In this document: positions 7,964 to 15,813 of the stretch, in pieces
Layout: each line of letters starts with the position of its first letter
Position numbering within the stretch: the stretch's first letter is position 1
Origin: Rhodospirillaceae bacterium UBA4479
GTDB taxonomy: Bacteria; Pseudomonadota; Alphaproteobacteria; Rhodospirillales; Casp-alpha2
Length of the DNA: 30,519 nt
NCBI GenBank assembly: GCA_002389175.1
Contig: DGNZ01000388.1
Location: 1-30,519 of the forward strand
Direction of reading: 5' to 3'
Notes under the pieces: generated by a model
Database searches by the model: none
What the model was told of the DNA's origin: nothing
The model's input: the letters and a program-made list of their open reading frames with translations, nothing else
Position numbers and translations under genes: made by a program

Positions 7964-8931
7964 GATGCTCTTAATCCTTCTAAGTTAAACGTGCAGTCAT
8001 CACGAAGAACGCCATTGAATTGGTCGATGACATTTTGTGCTGACATTTCAGCCATTGCGATCGCTGCTGACATCGCACCCGCCCCATTATGAGGGGTCAT
8101 CACCACATCAGATCGTAAAATTAGGGGATGGTCAGGCGTTGGAGGTTCGACATCCATGACGTCCAATGCTGCGCCTCGTAGATGCCCAGACTCCAGTGCA
8201 CGTAAAAGCGCATCATCGTTCACGACACCACCTCTGGCGCAATTCACCAAAATGCTGCCAGGCTTCATTACGGCAAGTTCATCGGTAGATATGATATGCC
8301 GGGTGCTGTCGTCTAACGGCACATGTAATGTCAGAAAGTCTGCATCTGCTAATTCAGGTCTAAAATCGTCGACGCCTTTGCACCCCATTTCGGCGGCAAG
8401 GTCTGCATCAAGTTTGATATCCGCGACAACAACTTCCATGCCGAACGCTTTGCAGAGTGGGGCGACCAGTTTGCCGACTCGACCAAAGCCAAGGATGATA
8501 ATTTTTGCACCGTGAAGGTCACATGCCCGATAGTTGTTTCGCTCCGACCAGCGCCCGGATTTGACTAGATTGTCGAGGAGCGGAAGCTCACGCGCCGCTG
8601 CCAGCATCAGCCCCATTGTATGTTCCGCGACTGATCTTGCATTTGCACCCGAGGCGATTGCGACAGGAATATTTCGTGACGTGAGATGTGCGACATCAAT
8701 ACTGTCGCAGCCCACACCATGTCTGGACACGACTTGGAGTTTTTCTGCGCCTTTTAGGATATCTGACGTTAAGAGAGCTGATCTTGCGATGATGGCATCA
8801 ACATCTTTGACTGCTCCGCTCAATGTTTCTGGCTCAATGTTATCGATACGAACAATTTCAATATCTGAGCATGCATTCAGGACGTCGGTCCCGCGTTCAT
8901 GCATATGTTCTGTAATAAGAACTCGTTTCAT
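7960..8931 (-). CDS. D-2-hydroxyacid dehydrogenase, 3-phosphoglycerate dehydrogenase-like
   Basis: I take the ATG at 8931 because GAGGAAAC sits just upstream; a longer frame to 9024 would run into the dioxygenase gene. The 323-aa product is a single-domain-pair D-isomer-specific dehydrogenase without a C-terminal ACT domain. The Rossmann motif is LGFGRVG (147-153) with Asp171 for NAD ribose binding. The catalytic triad is Arg233 (NCARGG), Glu262 (MDVEPP) and His281 (TPHNGA). It interconverts a 2-hydroxy acid and a 2-oxo acid. The same family includes SlcC, (S)-sulfolactate dehydrogenase. It lies 19 bp after the dioxygenase and overlaps the Ldh_2-type gene by 4 bp. The missing regulatory domain and the operon context argue against serine biosynthesis. 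Confidence 0.9.
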   Translation of the reverse strand: MKRVLITEHMHERGTDVLNACSDIEIVRIDNIEPETLSGAVKDVDAIIARSALLTSDILKGAEKLQVVSRHGVGCDSIDVAHLTSRNIPVAIASGANARSVAEHTMGLMLAAARELPLLDNLVKSGRWSERNNYRACDLHGAKIIILGFGRVGKLVAPLCKAFGMEVVVADIKLDADLAAEMGCKGVDDFRPELADADFLTLHVPLDDSTRHIISTDELAVMKPGSILVNCARGGVVNDDALLRALESGHLRGAALDVMDVEPPTPDHPLILRSDVVMTPHNGAGAMSAAIAMAEMSAQNVIDQFNGVLRDDCTFNLEGLRAS

Positions 8932-8950
8932 TGTTTCCTCAGTTTTTAAA

Positions 8951-9853
8951 TTATTCAGCGACCGATTGATCGTCAGAGAAGTATTTGTTCTTAAGAAGCG
9001 TTTGGCTTTCGTAGATCGAACCAACTTTTTCGGGTTCGGGGAATGGCAACCGAATGGGGGTTGAGACGGTTCTGGGTTCGTTGGTTGGCTCGCCTGAGAT
9101 CATCGTATCGACATAGTTATCCCAAGAGCCGACGCGCCCCATGCCGCGTATGTCCCAGGCATCAGCAGCGGCTACTTGATACAGCATTAATCGGCGATCT
9201 TTGCCTGATGTGTTCATGCCTGAGCCATGAACCATCCGGACATGATGAAAACTGCATGATCCTGCTTTGCCTGTGATGGGAACAGCAGAATTCAAATTTA
9301 CGTCGCATTTATCTGGGTCCATGGCACCGACGAATCGTCCATCTTGATGATGATCGAATGTCGGTCCCTTGTGTGAACCGGGGATGCATAGAAGGGGACC
9401 ATTGTCTTCTGTCATGTCATCTAACATGACACCAACGGCCAAGACATCGTCATTGGTGTGCGGATAAAAAGCCCAGTCCTGATGCCATTCGACAGGTGAT
9501 CCGAATTTTGCTGATTTGAGATTTATTTTTGAACCGTGCATTCGTAAATCATTGCCGATCAGTGCACGAAGGACTGCCAATAGCTTCGGGTGCTTACCCA
9601 TGCTTCGATAGACGGGATGATTTTCAAAAGGGCTTTTGATACGCCTGACTTTTGGCGCATCCGGCGCATGGCTCGGCTCTAAATCCAGAATTTCAGTATG
9701 ATCAGTGAGCCCGCGCGCGCTCTCTATCAATTCGTCTAATGTTTGGCGCATTAAGGCCAAATCTTCAGTTGAGAAGATGTCTTCGACCACGACAAAACCA
9801 TGCTCGTGATATGCGCGTACTTGTTCTTCAGTGATAACGTCTTGAGTTGTCAC
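8951..9853 (-). CDS. Phytanoyl-CoA dioxygenase (PhyH) family Fe(II)/2-oxoglutarate oxygenase
   Basis: The 300-aa reading frame starts at a GTG (9853) with GGAG overlapping the regulator stop; no ATG fits better. The double-stranded beta-helix iron motif is visible: His124-x-Asp126 in VEWHQDWAFYPH and the distal His209 in MVHGSGMNTSGKDRR, followed by Arg220/221 for 2-oxoglutarate. PhyH-family bacterial enzymes hydroxylate small molecules such as ectoine (EctD) or 2-aminoethylphosphonate (PhnY) and can remove methyl groups or halogens. As the first enzyme gene after the regulator it may carry out the entry oxidation of the imported substrate, but this is inference. The cytoplasmic enzyme needs 2-oxoglutarate, Fe(II) and oxygen. 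Confidence 0.92.
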   Translation of the reverse strand: MTTQDVITEEQVRAYHEHGFVVVEDIFSTEDLALMRQTLDELIESARGLTDHTEILDLEPSHAPDAPKVRRIKSPFENHPVYRSMGKHPKLLAVLRALIGNDLRMHGSKINLKSAKFGSPVEWHQDWAFYPHTNDDVLAVGVMLDDMTEDNGPLLCIPGSHKGPTFDHHQDGRFVGAMDPDKCDVNLNSAVPITGKAGSCSFHHVRMVHGSGMNTSGKDRRLMLYQVAAADAWDIRGMGRVGSWDNYVDTMISGEPTNEPRTVSTPIRLPFPEPEKVGSIYESQTLLKNKYFSDDQSVAE

Positions 9854-9858
9854 GGTGT

Positions 9859-10629
9859 TTACTCCGAGCTTAGGAAGTAATTGGGATATAGATCTCGAAT
9901 TTGATCAACGATGGCTAATGACTTGCCCAGATGCATGCGAACGGCAGCTTCAGCTGCCTGGGTATCGCGCTTTTGTAACGCAGCGAAGATTTCACGGTGT
10001 TCTTCAACAACGATTTCTCGCCGTTGGTGTTCGCGAAGGTAAAGGCCGCGAATGCGATCATAATGTCCGCGTCGACGATCAAGCAGTTGAGTAAGGCCTT
10101 TGACACCTGCGAGCTGAAACATTTCCAAATGGAAACTATTGTCTGCATGTTTAAAAGCAGTTTGATTTCCTGCATTTAACTCAGTGACCTGGCGTTCCAT
10201 CCATGCATTCAGTTCTGCTAAGCCAGAATCATCAATTTCTTTGCACAGAACGCGCGCGACCTCGATCTCAACGCTCAGACGCAGGAAGTGCACCTCTTGC
10301 GCGCTTTGAATATTGATCAAAGACACGGCTGTGCCTGATTGTGGAATGATATTGACGAGATCTTCTTCAGCTAAGCGTAACAGTGCTTCACGGACAGGGG
10401 TCGGACTGACGTTAAATCGTTCTGCCAGAACGTTTTTTGCAACGGGTGAACCTGGTGCAAATTTCAAGTTGATGATGAGATTTCGTAGATCTTCATAGAC
10501 GTGGCCGACTGCCGAAACGCCCGGTTTGCGGACAGAAGGCCGCCAATTCATTTCCGGGAGTGTCGCCGCTGAATCTGGCACGTCTAAACCCATTTCCCCA
10601 TTTTGTGCACCCTTGGCAACGAAGCCCAC
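9859..10629 (-). CDS. GntR-family transcriptional regulator, FadR/FCD subfamily
   Basis: The winged helix-turn-helix lies near residues 45-102; AERFNVSPTPVREALLRL is the recognition region. An all-helical FCD ligand domain follows, with likely metal ligands Asp163 and His167 (ADNSFHL), His211 (EEHREI) and His233 (RMHLGKS). FCD regulators usually bind carboxylic or sugar acids and repress catabolic operons. The gene opens the minus-strand operon and faces the TRAP operon across 111 bp that contain a perfect palindrome, so it likely controls both directions and itself. The start is uncertain: the longest frame begins with a GTG lacking a clear ribosome site, and ATGs at 10593 and 10551 are alternatives. 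The first ~35 residues precede the conserved domain. Confidence 0.9.
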   Translation of the reverse strand: MGFVAKGAQNGEMGLDVPDSAATLPEMNWRPSVRKPGVSAVGHVYEDLRNLIINLKFAPGSPVAKNVLAERFNVSPTPVREALLRLAEEDLVNIIPQSGTAVSLINIQSAQEVHFLRLSVEIEVARVLCKEIDDSGLAELNAWMERQVTELNAGNQTAFKHADNSFHLEMFQLAGVKGLTQLLDRRRGHYDRIRGLYLREHQRREIVVEEHREIFAALQKRDTQAAEAAVRMHLGKSLAIVDQIRDLYPNYFLSSE

Positions 10630-10659
10630 CGTTCAAAGTGTGCTATAATCAAATATCTC

Positions 10660-10699
10660 TTGACTGAAATACTAATATATTAGTTACTCGGGTTGTCAA
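10660..10699. promoter_or_regulatory. Divergent promoter region with 14-bp palindromic operator candidate
   Basis: ACTAATATATTAGT at 10671-10684 is a perfect 14-bp palindrome. It is flanked by a consensus-like TTGACA read on the minus strand (10699-10694, towards the regulator) and TTGACT on the plus strand (10660-10665, towards the TRAP operon). It therefore lies in the spacer or -10 area of both possible promoters. FCD-type GntR proteins bind short palindromes of this size as dimers. The -10 boxes are poor in both directions, so the promoter assignment is weaker than the operator assignment. Confidence 0.5.
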
Positions 10700-10740
10700 A
10701 AAAATTCGTTCGTTAGAAACAATACGATGGGAGAACATCC

Positions 10741-11772
10741 GTGATTAAAAAGACACTCGTAGCGATTTCGTTGGGTGCCTTGATGCTTACGGCGTCGGGG
10801 GGAGACATCCAAGCCAAGACGCTCAAGGTCCAGGCTAGCTCGAAAGCTGGTGACTGGGCGCACCGCTTCATGACCGATAATTATGCGCCCAAATTGGGTG
10901 CCATGACATACGGCAACGTCAAAATCGACGTGCTGCCGACAAAAGCTGTCGTGCCTCACCGCGAAACGATTGATGCCGTTGCAAATGGTATTCTTGATGG
11001 TGACCTGAATGCGGTTTCATATTTCTCGGGTCGTGATGCGGCTTTCGCCATCATTGGTGATTTGATCGCTGGTTACGATACGGTCGATCAAGTGCGTACC
11101 TTCTGCAACCACGCAGGTGGTAAAGAAATTCTGCAAAAGCTCTATGACAAATATACAAAAGGCCAAGTCCATGTTGTTGGATGTGGTCCTTACGCCAAAG
11201 AAGCTTTTGTCTCGACAATTCCAATTAATACAGTTGCAGAGATGGAAGGTGTGAAAGTTCGCTCACCTGAAGGTCTCGCCGCTGAAGTGTTCCGCCGTGC
11301 AGGCGCTGCACCTGTGTCTCTTCCATTCTCGGAAGTTTACACAGCGCTTGAGAAAAAAGTGATCGACGCTGCTGACGCATCAGCACACGTGAATAACCAC
11401 GCAAGTGGCATGTACAAAGTGGCGAAATTCCCAATCTACCCGGGCATTCACTCCATGGCTGTTCTGCAGTTCATCGTGAACAAAAAAGTCTGGGACAAAT
11501 TGGGCCCAGAAGGTCAGACCGCTCTCGAAGTTTGGTATGCAGCTGCTTATGACGCGATGCGTCGCGAAGCTGATCTTCAAGATCGCAAGATCGCTGCTGA
11601 ACAAAAAGCAGGTGGTGATATAACTGTGATTGATTGGTCGAAAGAAGAGCGTGCAAAGTTCCGCAAAATTGCGGTCGGTGCATGGGAAGATTTCGCTAAG
11701 AAATCACCGTTGGCTCAAGAAGCCCTAGACGCGCATGTAAAATACATGAAGTCAGTTGGCCTCCTAAACTAA
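10741..11772 (+). CDS. TRAP transporter substrate-binding protein (DctP family)
   Basis: A 343-aa periplasmic binding protein starting at GTG 10741, with GGGAG 7 bp upstream. The N-terminus is a Sec signal peptide: Lys3-Lys4, a hydrophobic core, then cleavage after Ala25 (DIQA/KT). The DctP core shows VKVRSPEG with Arg174, the conserved carboxylate-clamping arginine, then the PFSEVYTALEKKVIDAADAS block at 195-214. The segment YKVAKFPIYPGIHSM resembles the TakP-like branch that binds 2-oxo or hydroxy acids. It delivers an anionic solute to the DctQM permease encoded downstream. It is first in the divergent operon and would be expected to be induced through the GntR regulator. The ligand is unknown. 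Confidence 0.95.
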   Translation: MIKKTLVAISLGALMLTASGGDIQAKTLKVQASSKAGDWAHRFMTDNYAPKLGAMTYGNVKIDVLPTKAVVPHRETIDAVANGILDGDLNAVSYFSGRDAAFAIIGDLIAGYDTVDQVRTFCNHAGGKEILQKLYDKYTKGQVHVVGCGPYAKEAFVSTIPINTVAEMEGVKVRSPEGLAAEVFRRAGAAPVSLPFSEVYTALEKKVIDAADASAHVNNHASGMYKVAKFPIYPGIHSMAVLQFIVNKKVWDKLGPEGQTALEVWYAAAYDAMRREADLQDRKIAAEQKAGGDITVIDWSKEERAKFRKIAVGAWEDFAKKSPLAQEALDAHVKYMKSVGLLN

Positions 11773-11788
11773 CTCCCTGAGGATCAGT

Positions 11789-11806
11789 CGCGCCGTTAAA
11801 GGCGCG
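11789..11806 (+). terminator. GC-rich hairpin between TRAP binding protein and permease genes
   Basis: CGCGCC (11789-11794) and GGCGCG (11801-11806) form a perfect 6-bp GC stem around a 6-nt loop, 17 bp after the binding-protein stop. There is no U-run directly after it, so it is more likely a partial terminator or an mRNA-stabilising element that raises binding-protein output relative to permease, a common design in transporter operons. This role is inferred. Confidence 0.4.
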
Positions 11807-11864
11807 GCGGTTCTCCTCCGTTAGCATTCTATAATTTTTAATCTTGTTCTTTGGGGGCGAGGCG

Positions 11865-13898
11865 ATGTCCGATATTACGGAAAAGATGGTTGGTGCGCCG
11901 ATCGGTACGGCGTTCAATAATACCGTCGATCACTTTAGTCGCTTCCTCGGCTTAGCTGTTGGGAACCTCTATCTGTTCGCGGCTTTCTGCACCATGTGGG
12001 AAGTTATTGCGCGCTACGTTTTCCATTCTCCAACGCAATGGGCGTTCGAGGTTGTCATGGTCTTGTGTGCGTCCGCCTGGATGCTATCAGCCGGTTTTGT
12101 CACCTTAAAGAAACGTCATATCGGCATTACTGTCTTCTACTTGATGGCATCCGAACGGACCCGCTGGTGGCTTGATTTGTTCGCCATGGTGGTTGGTGTA
12201 TTTGCGCTCTACATGATGGTGTCGGACACGATGATCCGCGCTCTAGAAAGTATCGATCTGGTGGAGCGAGGAGGCACAGCTTGGAATTCGCCACTGCCGA
12301 TGGTTATCAAAACTGTTCTGGTCACAGGCTTGTTCGTTTACCTCGTCCAGCTTCTTGTAAATCTCAGCCGTCACTTCCGAACACATTTTTTTCAGGTCAT
12401 GGTCTATGCCGTTCTTGCACTGATCTGTGGCCGATTGCTGATTCAGCTTTTCGCACATTACGGTGGCGTCGACGGCATGTTTGTTGGGTTTGAAGACTCG
12501 ATGACAGAATTCAGCGGCAACTTCTTTGATACGTTCCACATTGATAGAGAAGAAATTGGCATTGCGACGATTTCACTTGGGATTGTTGCGGCACTTCTCG
12601 CGCTGATGATGACAGGTATGCCGCTCGGCATCGTGACGCTGATCATTTCCGTTATTTGTGCTCTTTTGTTCTACGGTATGCAGGGCATGTACCTGGTGTC
12701 GACGAACGCCATGGACTTGTTGGAAAAATATCCACTGGTCGCGGTGCCATTCTTCGTGTTGATGGCATCAATTCTGGAGCGCGCAGGGATTGCGCAAGAT
12801 CTCTTCGACGCGATGTCGATATTAGCAGGTGGTCTGCGCGGTGGAGTGGCCGTGCAAACGACAGTTGTTGCCGTCATTCTGGCTGCCATGTCCGGCGTTA
12901 TGGGCGGTGAGATTGTGATGCTTGGTCTTGTCGCCTTGCCGCAAATGCTCAGGCTTGGATATGACCGAAAACTGACCATCGGATTGATATGTGCTGCGGG
13001 TGCATTGGCGACGTTGATACCCCCGTCCATCGTCATGATCGTTTATGGTCTAAGCGCCAATGTTGGCATTGGTGATTTGTTCTCAGCGGGTTTCACGCCT
13101 GGTCTCATGCTGGCGACGTTCTACGTTTCGTACGTTCTCATTCGGTGCAATATAAATCCATCATTGGCTCCAACAGCGGCGGAAATTGAGGCAAAGACGG
13201 GCGAAAAAACCAAGCTTGGCAAAAACCAGATTTGGGCTGTTGGAACTTGCATCGCGCTTATCTTCTGCGTGATGGGTTCAATCTACGGCGGGATTACAAG
13301 CGTTACCGAGGCCGCTGCTGTTGGCGTGTTTGGTGCGATCTTGGTCGCTGCAATCCGCTTCCAGTTTAGTTACGCCCTGATCCGTGATTGCCTTGCGAAC
13401 ACGATGGCTGTGGTCGGAACCATCATTTGGTTGATCATTGGCGCTGTCGCATTTGTCGGTCTCTATAACTTGATCGGTGGCGCGGACTTCATGCGCGATC
13501 TGATCAAAAGTACAGGTCTGGGTGCGATGGGAACCATCTTTGTGATGATGGCCATCCTGGTGATCCTTGGCACGTTCATGGAATGGATTGCGATTATCTT
13601 TATCACCGTGCCAGTTTTCGCACCGGTTGTCCGTGACTTGGCCCCCGAATTGGGGATGACACCGGAATGGGCGGCCGTATGGTTCGGTATCTTGTTCGTG
13701 ATGAACATTCAGATTTATTTCCTTAGCCCGCCATTTGGGCCCGCGTGTTTCTGGCTGAAGTCTGTCGCCCCAAAAGACGTGACATTGCAGGAAATCTTTA
13801 TCAGCGTGATTCCATTTATCTTTTTACAGATTACCGGGATGCTGTTGGTGATGTTCATTCCGCAGATCGCTCTTTGGTTCCCAATGTGGCTGACTTGA
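11865..13898 (+). CDS. Fused TRAP transporter permease (DctQ-DctM)
   Basis: I use the ATG at 11865, preceded by GGGGGCGAGG, over a TTG 21 bp earlier. The 677-aa membrane protein joins the small DctQ domain (about residues 25-165, four helices, with WEVIARYVFHSPTQWAFEV typical of DctQ) to the large DctM domain (about 225-677). An additional hydrophobic segment near 175-195 bridges them, as expected when both termini must be compatible in a fusion. DctM signatures include YPLVAVPFFVLMASILERAG, GGEIVMLGLVALPQML and LIPPSIVMIVYG. It uses the sodium gradient to import the solute handed over by the binding protein. The fusion is a known TRAP architecture. Confidence 0.95.
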   Translation: MSDITEKMVGAPIGTAFNNTVDHFSRFLGLAVGNLYLFAAFCTMWEVIARYVFHSPTQWAFEVVMVLCASAWMLSAGFVTLKKRHIGITVFYLMASERTRWWLDLFAMVVGVFALYMMVSDTMIRALESIDLVERGGTAWNSPLPMVIKTVLVTGLFVYLVQLLVNLSRHFRTHFFQVMVYAVLALICGRLLIQLFAHYGGVDGMFVGFEDSMTEFSGNFFDTFHIDREEIGIATISLGIVAALLALMMTGMPLGIVTLIISVICALLFYGMQGMYLVSTNAMDLLEKYPLVAVPFFVLMASILERAGIAQDLFDAMSILAGGLRGGVAVQTTVVAVILAAMSGVMGGEIVMLGLVALPQMLRLGYDRKLTIGLICAAGALATLIPPSIVMIVYGLSANVGIGDLFSAGFTPGLMLATFYVSYVLIRCNINPSLAPTAAEIEAKTGEKTKLGKNQIWAVGTCIALIFCVMGSIYGGITSVTEAAAVGVFGAILVAAIRFQFSYALIRDCLANTMAVVGTIIWLIIGAVAFVGLYNLIGGADFMRDLIKSTGLGAMGTIFVMMAILVILGTFMEWIAIIFITVPVFAPVVRDLAPELGMTPEWAAVWFGILFVMNIQIYFLSPPFGPACFWLKSVAPKDVTLQEIFISVIPFIFLQITGMLLVMFIPQIALWFPMWLT

Positions 13899-13910
13899 TA
13901 GGAGTTCAAA

Positions 13911-14057
13911 ATGGCAGATCCTGAATTACACGACGACTTAGAAGGCCACGCGGCAAATGAAAGCGACCGTTACGGCATTCTGCCGGGCATTGCTGGTGTT
14001 TTGATTGGTGTTTGTGTCATTGCGTTTATGTTCGCGGTTGCAGACGGTTTCCACTAA
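13911..14057 (+). CDS. Small single-helix membrane protein in the TRAP operon (48 aa)
   Basis: An ATG at 13911 has a good AGGAG site at 13900-13904 and lies 12 bp after the permease stop; the frame ends at TAA 14055-14057, three bp before the dehydratase ATG. The product has an acidic N-terminal half (MADPELHDDLEGHAAN) followed by one hydrophobic helix (ILPGIAGVLIGVCVIAFMFAV, about residues 25-44). I do not recognise a family. The tight spacing on both sides and the ribosome site indicate a real translated gene. Its position suggests an accessory or stabilising subunit of the TRAP permease, which is inference. Confidence 0.7.
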   Translation: MADPELHDDLEGHAANESDRYGILPGIAGVLIGVCVIAFMFAVADGFH

Positions 14058-14060
14058 GCC

Positions 14061-15803
14061 ATGAGCGAACGAAAAAAGAAGTCGTATAGCGACCTACGCT
14101 CCAGCAAATGGTTCGCCCCTGATGATCTAAGGTCATTCGGCCATCGATCCCGAGCCATGCAAATGGGACTGGATAAGGCTGATTGGGAAGGCAAGCCAGC
14201 AATTGCAATCATCAATACATGGTCTGATATCAATCCGTGTCACGCGCACTTTAAGCACCGCGCAGAAGATGTCCGAAAGGGTATTCTACAAGCGGGTGGG
14301 TTTCCCATCGAATTGCCTGCAATGTCATTGGCCGAGCAATTCGTTAAGCCAACCACGATGCTTTATCGGAATTTCTTGGCAATGGAAGTCGAAGAACTCA
14401 TCCGCTCGCACCCTGTCGATGGGGCAGTGTTGATGGGTGGGTGCGATAAAACCACACCCGGTTTGGTGATGGGCGCGATTAGCGCTGGCCTGCCGATGAT
14501 CTATATGCCGGCGGGTCCGATGCTTCGCGGAAACTACAAAGGCAACGCGTTGGGTAGTGGCTCAGACGCATGGAAGTATTGGGACGAACGTCGCGCAGGC
14601 AATGTTTCTGACCGCGAATGGACGGACGTCGAAGCGGGGATCGCCAGATCATACGGTCATTGTATGACGATGGGCACGGCATCAACCATGACTGCCATCG
14701 CCGAAGCGCTGGGATTAACATTATCTGGCGCGAGTTCAATTCCTGCTCCCGATTCCAACCACATTCGTATGGCGACTGCGACGGGGCGGCGAATCGTCGA
14801 TATGGTCTGGGAAGATTTAACCCCTGATGAAATCCTGACCCGACCCGCCGTGGATAATGCGGCAACTGTTGCGATGTCGATGGGATGTTCGACCAATGCT
14901 GTCATTCACTTGATCGCCATGGCACGCCGTGCGGGTGTCGGTTTTTCTCTAGAAGATTTAGACGTCGCATCACGACAGGTACCCGTTATCGCCAACGTTC
15001 GCCCCAGTGGCGATACGTATTTGATGGAAGATTTTTACTACGCAGGTGGCCTGCGTGCTTTGATGTCTGTCCTGGCTGAGAAACTGGATATGAACGTCAA
15101 AACTGTTTCTGGTGCGACGCTGGGTGACGATCTAGAAGGTGCCGAAGTTTATAACGACGACGTCATTCGTCCGATTGATAAACCTTTGTATCACGAAGGC
15201 TCACTCGCTTTGCTGAAGGGTAACTTGGCACCAGATGGATGTGTCATTAAACCTTCTGCCTGCGACCCTAAATTCTTTAATCACCAAGGACCGGCTTTGG
15301 TCTTCGATAGCTATCCCGAAATGAAGGCTGCTATTGATGATGAGAATCTGGACGTCACGGCAGACCATGTGATGGTGCTCAGAAATGCAGGTCCGCAAGG
15401 CGGGCCAGGGATGCCGGAGTGGGGGATGTTGCCGATTCCTAAAAAACTCGTCAAAGAAGGTGTGCGCGACATGTTACGGATGTCCGATGCACGGATGAGC
15501 GGCACCAGCTATGGTGCATGCATCCTTCACGTTGCTCCTGAATCCCACATCGGTGGACCACTCGCACTTTTGAAAACGGGTGATATCGTAAAGCTGGATA
15601 TTCCTAATCGCAGCATCGACATGCTGGTGGATGAAGACGAACTCGCGGCGCGACGTGCGGCATGGACTGCGCCAGCGCCTAAGTTTGCGCGTGGATATGG
15701 CTGGATGTTTGCCCAACACATTAAGCAGGCAAACGAAGGATGTGACTTCGATTGCCTTGAGACTGATTTTGGTGAAGCCGTTGGCGAGCCTGACATTTTT
15801 TAA
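14061..15803 (+). CDS. IlvD/Edd-family dehydratase, sugar-acid dehydratase type
   Basis: A 580-aa iron-sulfur dehydratase. The cluster ligands expected for the family are Cys60 (INPCHAH), Cys128 (GGCDKTTPG) and Cys201 (GHCMTMGTASTM), with Lys130 the residue that is carbamylated to bind magnesium, and Ser480 in DARMSGTSYG as catalytic base. The opening SKWFAPDDLRSFGHRSR and the ~580-aa length fit pentonate/hexonate-type dehydratases better than housekeeping IlvD. The reaction is removal of water from a 2,3-dihydroxy acid to give a 2-keto-3-deoxy acid, exactly the substrate type of the HpcH/HpaI and RraA aldolases nearby. It starts 3 bp after the small membrane gene, so it is co-transcribed with the TRAP transporter. 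The particular sugar acid or sulfo-sugar acid is unknown. Confidence 0.92.
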   Translation: MSERKKKSYSDLRSSKWFAPDDLRSFGHRSRAMQMGLDKADWEGKPAIAIINTWSDINPCHAHFKHRAEDVRKGILQAGGFPIELPAMSLAEQFVKPTTMLYRNFLAMEVEELIRSHPVDGAVLMGGCDKTTPGLVMGAISAGLPMIYMPAGPMLRGNYKGNALGSGSDAWKYWDERRAGNVSDREWTDVEAGIARSYGHCMTMGTASTMTAIAEALGLTLSGASSIPAPDSNHIRMATATGRRIVDMVWEDLTPDEILTRPAVDNAATVAMSMGCSTNAVIHLIAMARRAGVGFSLEDLDVASRQVPVIANVRPSGDTYLMEDFYYAGGLRALMSVLAEKLDMNVKTVSGATLGDDLEGAEVYNDDVIRPIDKPLYHEGSLALLKGNLAPDGCVIKPSACDPKFFNHQGPALVFDSYPEMKAAIDDENLDVTADHVMVLRNAGPQGGPGMPEWGMLPIPKKLVKEGVRDMLRMSDARMSGTSYGACILHVAPESHIGGPLALLKTGDIVKLDIPNRSIDMLVDEDELAARRAAWTAPAPKFARGYGWMFAQHIKQANEGCDFDCLETDFGEAVGEPDIF

Positions 15804-15813
15804 CGGAGCGATC

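Noticed and set aside
8932..9024. Longer N-terminus for the D-2-hydroxyacid dehydrogenase
   Set aside because: The extension overlaps the dioxygenase end, while GAGGAAAC before 8931 and the family N-terminus support the shorter protein.
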